Made by a program: the position numbers and the translations under genes
The notes under the pieces: model-generated
The model's input: the letters and a program-made list of their open reading frames with translations, nothing else
What the model was told of the DNA's origin: nothing
The model's database searches: none
Shown: piece after piece, positions 6,454 to 9,010 of the stretch
Layout: every line of letters begins with the position of its first letter
Position numbering within the stretch: the first letter of the stretch is position 1
DNA from: Planctomycetia bacterium
GTDB taxonomy: Bacteria > Planctomycetota > UBA11346
Assembly: GCA_005801395.1 (NCBI GenBank)
Contig: SYDV01000542.1
Span: 1 to 9,010 of the forward strand
Direction of reading: 5' to 3'
DNA length: 9,010 nucleotides

Positions 6454-7272
6454 TCACAAGCCAAGGACATTTTCCATGGTGTAGCGACCAGGTTTTTGCC
6501 GACCAATAAATGCGGCGGCGCGCAAGGCACCTTTGACAAAAATATCACGACTATGCGCCACGTGCGACAACATCACGCGTTCGCCATTTCCAACGAAATA
6601 AACGGTGTGATCGCCAACGACATCGCCCATACGTAGGGCATGAACGCCAATTTCGCCTTTGGTACGTGCGCCAGTTTGGCCCATGCGGCCATGCTTTAAG
6701 TCAGTACGCGAACGATGAGTCGCGGCGCAAATCGCATCGGTAATACCAAAAGCGGTGCCAGAAGGCGCGTCCACTTTTTGATTATGATGAGCTTCAACCA
6801 CTTCGATATCGTAGTCGAGTCCGAGCGTGCGCGCGATTTGCGCGGCGACGCGGAATACCACGTTCACTCCAACACTCATATTTGGCGCATAAAGGACAGG
6901 CGCATGTTTAGCAGCCATCGTAATGCCTTCTTCCAAATCCATCGGCGAGATGCCGGTGGTACCACTGACCAATCCCATGCCGTGCTTCGCACAATGGGCA
7001 GTGAGGCCTTTCCAACTTCCATGATTACTGAAATCAATGACCACGGCTCCTGGCTCAATCGGCATTTCTACCAAGAGCGGTGCATCACAAGGAATATTGA
7101 GATCACGCAGACGACCAACCACTTTATCGACTCCCGCTACCACTCGTAGGTTCGCGTCTTCCATCGCTAAGGAGATAATGCGTGCGCCCATGCGGCCAGC
7201 AGCACCGTGCACAATAATTGGCACTGGTTGGTTGGAGGTGGTGGGCATGCGGTTGGAGGTCGTGTTGGCCAT
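6454..7272 (-). CDS. dapB: 4-hydroxy-tetrahydrodipicolinate reductase DapB
   Basis: DapB reduces 4-hydroxy-tetrahydrodipicolinate with NAD(P)H in the diaminopimelate/lysine pathway, in the cytoplasm. The 272-residue protein has the dinucleotide-binding HGAAGRMG (22-29), VSGTTG (102-107), and APNMSVGVNV (129-138). The catalytic block EAHHNQKVDAPSGTA (160-174) carries His162 and Lys166, equivalent to E. coli His159 and Lys163. It ends with the family's GRYTMENVLGL. The length is normal. The fold begins at about residue 17 (VPIIVHG); the preceding MANTTSNRMPTTSNQP is a low-complexity leader created by a short direct repeat, and Met9 (ATG at 7248) is an alternative start. Neither start has a clear Shine-Dalgarno site. 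It is first in the cluster with the HAD and GT9 genes, and divergent from the DUF445 gene, so its promoter should lie in 7273-7363, where I cannot pick out convincing hexamers. Confidence 0.95.
   Translation of the reverse strand: MANTTSNRMPTTSNQPVPIIVHGAAGRMGARIISLAMEDANLRVVAGVDKVVGRLRDLNIPCDAPLLVEMPIEPGAVVIDFSNHGSWKGLTAHCAKHGMGLVSGTTGISPMDLEEGITMAAKHAPVLYAPNMSVGVNVVFRVAAQIARTLGLDYDIEVVEAHHNQKVDAPSGTAFGITDAICAATHRSRTDLKHGRMGQTGARTKGEIGVHALRMGDVVGDHTVYFVGNGERVMLSHVAHSRDIFVKGALRAAAFIGRQKPGRYTMENVLGL
7226..7264 (+). repeat. Direct repeat with clustered GG tracts at the dapB 5' end
   Basis: GGTTGGAGGTGGTG (7230-7243) and GGTTGGAGGTCGTG (7251-7264) match at 13 of 14 positions with a 21-bp period, encoding TTSN twice on the other strand. 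Within 7226-7245 there are six runs of two or more G separated by 1-2 bases, which could form a two-tier DNA G-quadruplex on the dapB template strand. Confidence 0.6.
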
Positions 7273-7360
7273 GGGTGGGGATAATGTAAAGGTCGTCGCG
7301 GGAGGCTAGAGGGATCATGCGATTGACCGCAGACACCTAGCACGGCATGACACCCACCGC

Positions 7361-7366
7361 GAGGTG
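7361..7366 (+). promoter_or_regulatory. Shine-Dalgarno site of the DUF445 gene
   Basis: GAGGTG lies 3 bp before the ATG at 7370, with its purine core (GAGG) 5 bp away. It overlaps the alternative GTG at 7364, which makes the ATG the better start. Confidence 0.6.
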
Positions 7367-7369
7367 ACG

Positions 7370-7957
7370 ATGGATTGGACTCCCTGGATTATGCTGCCGG
7401 TGGTTGGTGCTTTGATTGGCTATGCGACCAATTGGGTTGCCATCCGCATGTTGTTTCACCCGCGAAAGCCCACTTGGGGCATGCAGGGATTATTACCGCG
7501 TCGACAAGCCGAACTGGCCAAGAGTGTCGGTGACGTGGTTGGGAACGAATTAGTACCAGTTGATGATTTACTGCGTGGACTCGATGACGTGGATCTTACC
7601 CCACATTTGGCCGAGCTATTGGATCAGGCGATCAGCGCGAAATTAGAAGACCTTCGTCGCATTCCATTAATCGGTGGCTTGGTCACGCCTGAACGTATCG
7701 CGCAAATTCGCGATTCGGTTTTACGCCAACTCAAAGACAAACAACCCGTTCTGATGGAACGCTTTAAACAAGTGGTAAAAGAACGTATCGATATTCGCAA
7801 AATCGCTGAAGAAAAACTGGGAGCGTTTGATCTCGAACGATTAGAGAATATTGTTAATCGGGTTGCGAATAAAGAATTTCGCGCAATTGAATTTTGGGGC
7901 TTAGTCCTAGGTTTTATTATTGGCGTGGCGCAAGCTGGTTTACTGGCTGTTTTATAG
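7370..7957 (+). CDS. DUF445 family membrane protein
   Basis: This 195-residue protein has a DUF445 layout. An N-terminal hydrophobic segment (about 5-22) reads WIMLPVVGALIGYATNWVAI. It is followed by RMLFHPRKP and a cytosolic, helix-rich middle (about 40-165) with many charged residues, and a C-terminal membrane segment (about 173-194, LVLGFIIGVAQAGLLAVL) ends the protein. GYATNWVAIRMLFHP is the family's most recognisable motif. The protein resembles the compact half-size members rather than the roughly 380-residue YheB type. The function of the family is not established. The ATG at 7370 is chosen over GTG at 7364 because GAGGTG at 7361-7366 serves as ribosome binding site. It is divergent from dapB across about 97 bp and converges on the histidine kinase, with 27 bp between stops and no visible terminator. 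Confidence 0.88.
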   Translation: MDWTPWIMLPVVGALIGYATNWVAIRMLFHPRKPTWGMQGLLPRRQAELAKSVGDVVGNELVPVDDLLRGLDDVDLTPHLAELLDQAISAKLEDLRRIPLIGGLVTPERIAQIRDSVLRQLKDKQPVLMERFKQVVKERIDIRKIAEEKLGAFDLERLENIVNRVANKEFRAIEFWGLVLGFIIGVAQAGLLAVL

Positions 7958-7984
7958 ACGGGAGCACGAAAATTACGTGTCGCA

Positions 7985-9010
7985 CTATCGATCTAAAACA
8001 CCGCGAATCGCTTGTAATAATCCGTCTGGATTAAACGGCTTCTGAATAAAATTTATCCCCGATTTTAATACACCATGCTGGACAATCGCACGGTCGGCGT
8101 ATCCGGACATAAATAAGACCCGCATATGCGGACATAAGGGTTGCAAACTAGCGGCGATTTCACGACCGCTCATTTGCGGCATGATCACATCTGTCAGTAA
8201 CAGATCGATGCTACCTTGTAATTTTTTAGCCATGCCAAAGGCCTCAATCCAATTACTGGCTACATAAACTTGGTATCCTTGTGCTTCGAGTACCTGCCTA
8301 ACCAATGAACGCACATCGTCTTCGTCTTCTACCACGAGAATGGTTTCATTGGTTTTTCGTTGCCTAAAAGAAACTGCCGAGATTCCTGATACTTGTTCAT
8401 GATCCAGGTTTACCGCAGGTATATGAACAGATATCGTACATCCAGCGCCTGGACTAGAATCAATGGTCAGGAATCCATTGGCCTGGGTAACCATGCCATA
8501 CACGGTAGCTAAACCCAAACCGGCGGCAGACGCGCGCGTCGTAAAGAATGGTTCAAAGGCGCGCGCTTGCGTCGTTTCATCCATGCCGTCGCCCGTATCG
8601 CGAATAGCAAGGCGCACATAAATCCCCACGCGCGCTTGCACATGGGTACGAACAAATGTTTCGCTCACGCTATAATTATCTGTGCTAATGTGTAAACGAC
8701 CACCATTGGTCATCGCCTCGCACGCATTTACCACCATGTTTAAAATGGCTTGTTCTAACTGCGCGGGATCAACCGACACGCACATTAAATCAGGATTCAA
8801 TTGCAGAGATAAAGCAATCCCTTCGCCGGTTAAACTATGTAATGCACGATCCATATCGGCAATCACATCATTTATTTTTACGATTTGAGCTGGTCCTACC
8901 TGTTTACGACTAAAGGCTAACAACTGACGCACTAATTTGGCTGCCCGTTCACCCGTTTGATGAATTATATCAGCCTCAGTCCACAACGGATCTTCTGGTT
9001 TTAGGCGAGA
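7985..9010 (-). CDS. Hybrid sensor histidine kinase with C-terminal receiver, 5' end beyond window
   Basis: The C-terminal 341 residues of a two-component hybrid kinase are present; the frame is still open at 9010 and the phosphoacceptor His lies outside. From the right edge come the tail of the dimerisation helix (ERAAKLVRQLLAFSRKQ), then a HATPase domain: N box VVNACEAM (Asn95 of the fragment), G1 box DTGDGM (Asp138), F box FEPFFTTR and G2 GLGLATVYG. A receiver domain follows, with acidic pocket VVEDEDD, phosphoacceptor Asp274 in LLLTDVIMP, Ser302 in FMSGYAD and Lys324 in QKPF. The ATP lid looks shortened: TTRASAAGLGL has fewer residues and fewer Gly than the common TTK...GKGTGLGL. The receiver has no output domain after it, as in kinases of this PAS/NtrB-like class. 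The first in-frame start-like codon (TTG at 8986) is inside the helix and not a start. The signal sensed is unknown. Confidence 0.92.
   Translation of the reverse strand, partial: SRLKPEDPLWTEADIIHQTGERAAKLVRQLLAFSRKQVGPAQIVKINDVIADMDRALHSLTGEGIALSLQLNPDLMCVSVDPAQLEQAILNMVVNACEAMTNGGRLHISTDNYSVSETFVRTHVQARVGIYVRLAIRDTGDGMDETTQARAFEPFFTTRASAAGLGLATVYGMVTQANGFLTIDSSPGAGCTISVHIPAVNLDHEQVSGISAVSFRQRKTNETILVVEDEDDVRSLVRQVLEAQGYQVYVASNWIEAFGMAKKLQGSIDLLLTDVIMPQMSGREIAASLQPLCPHMRVLFMSGYADRAIVQHGVLKSGINFIQKPFNPDGLLQAIRGVLDR

Noticed and set aside
7273..7363. Sigma-70 promoter pair (TTGACC at 7323) for the DUF445 gene
   Set aside because: The hexamer 17 bp downstream (CATGAC) is a poor -10 match; no pair in this divergent spacer was convincing.

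Overview
The window looks like two unrelated pieces of DNA joined near position 1250. Positions 1 to about 1250 are visibly richer in G and C, especially at third codon positions. They hold the 3' end of a Wzy-like oligosaccharide repeat-unit polymerase (+ strand) and, convergent with it, a gene whose C-terminus resembles phage tail or baseplate-type proteins of alphaproteobacteria. From about 1260 onward the DNA has more moderate GC. It begins abruptly inside a soluble pyridine nucleotide transhydrogenase gene (sthA), of which only the C-terminal third is present. The simplest reading is a chimeric contig or a real recombination junction. The sequence alone cannot decide between them.

The main piece (about 1260-9010) suggests a bacterium of the PVC group (Verrucomicrobiota/Planctomycetota-like). 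This is inference from the secreted type I sulfatase with a sulfatase-like remnant beside it, and from the style of the SthA, DapB, REG-2-like HAD and DUF445 proteins; I ran no database search. Layout: the 3' end of sthA (+); a short AT-rich gap; a secreted sulfatase (-); a 27-bp gap and a probable 52-codon remnant of a second sulfatase (-); about 360 bp of non-coding AT-rich DNA; then a same-strand (-) cluster transcribed dapB, HAD hydrolase, GT9 glycosyltransferase, nitrilase-family amidohydrolase. After dapB the direction flips to a DUF445 membrane protein (+). This converges on a hybrid histidine kinase/response regulator (-) that runs off the right edge.

The dapB-HAD-GT9 genes are packed like an operon: 9 bp between dapB and HAD, and a 4-bp ATGA overlap between HAD and GT9. 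The nitrilase-like gene follows after 49 bp with its own good ribosome binding site. DapB feeds lysine and diaminopimelate (peptidoglycan) synthesis, and a heptosyltransferase-like GT9 enzyme points to LPS or another surface glycan, so an envelope-related cluster is plausible. The sulfatase is most likely exported and would act on sulfated polysaccharides. It has an unusual substitution at a calcium ligand. I see no CRISPR array, RNA gene, complete mobile element or convincing new defence system. The most notable points are the junction, the altered sulfatase metal site, the sulfatase remnant and the altered HAD motif I.
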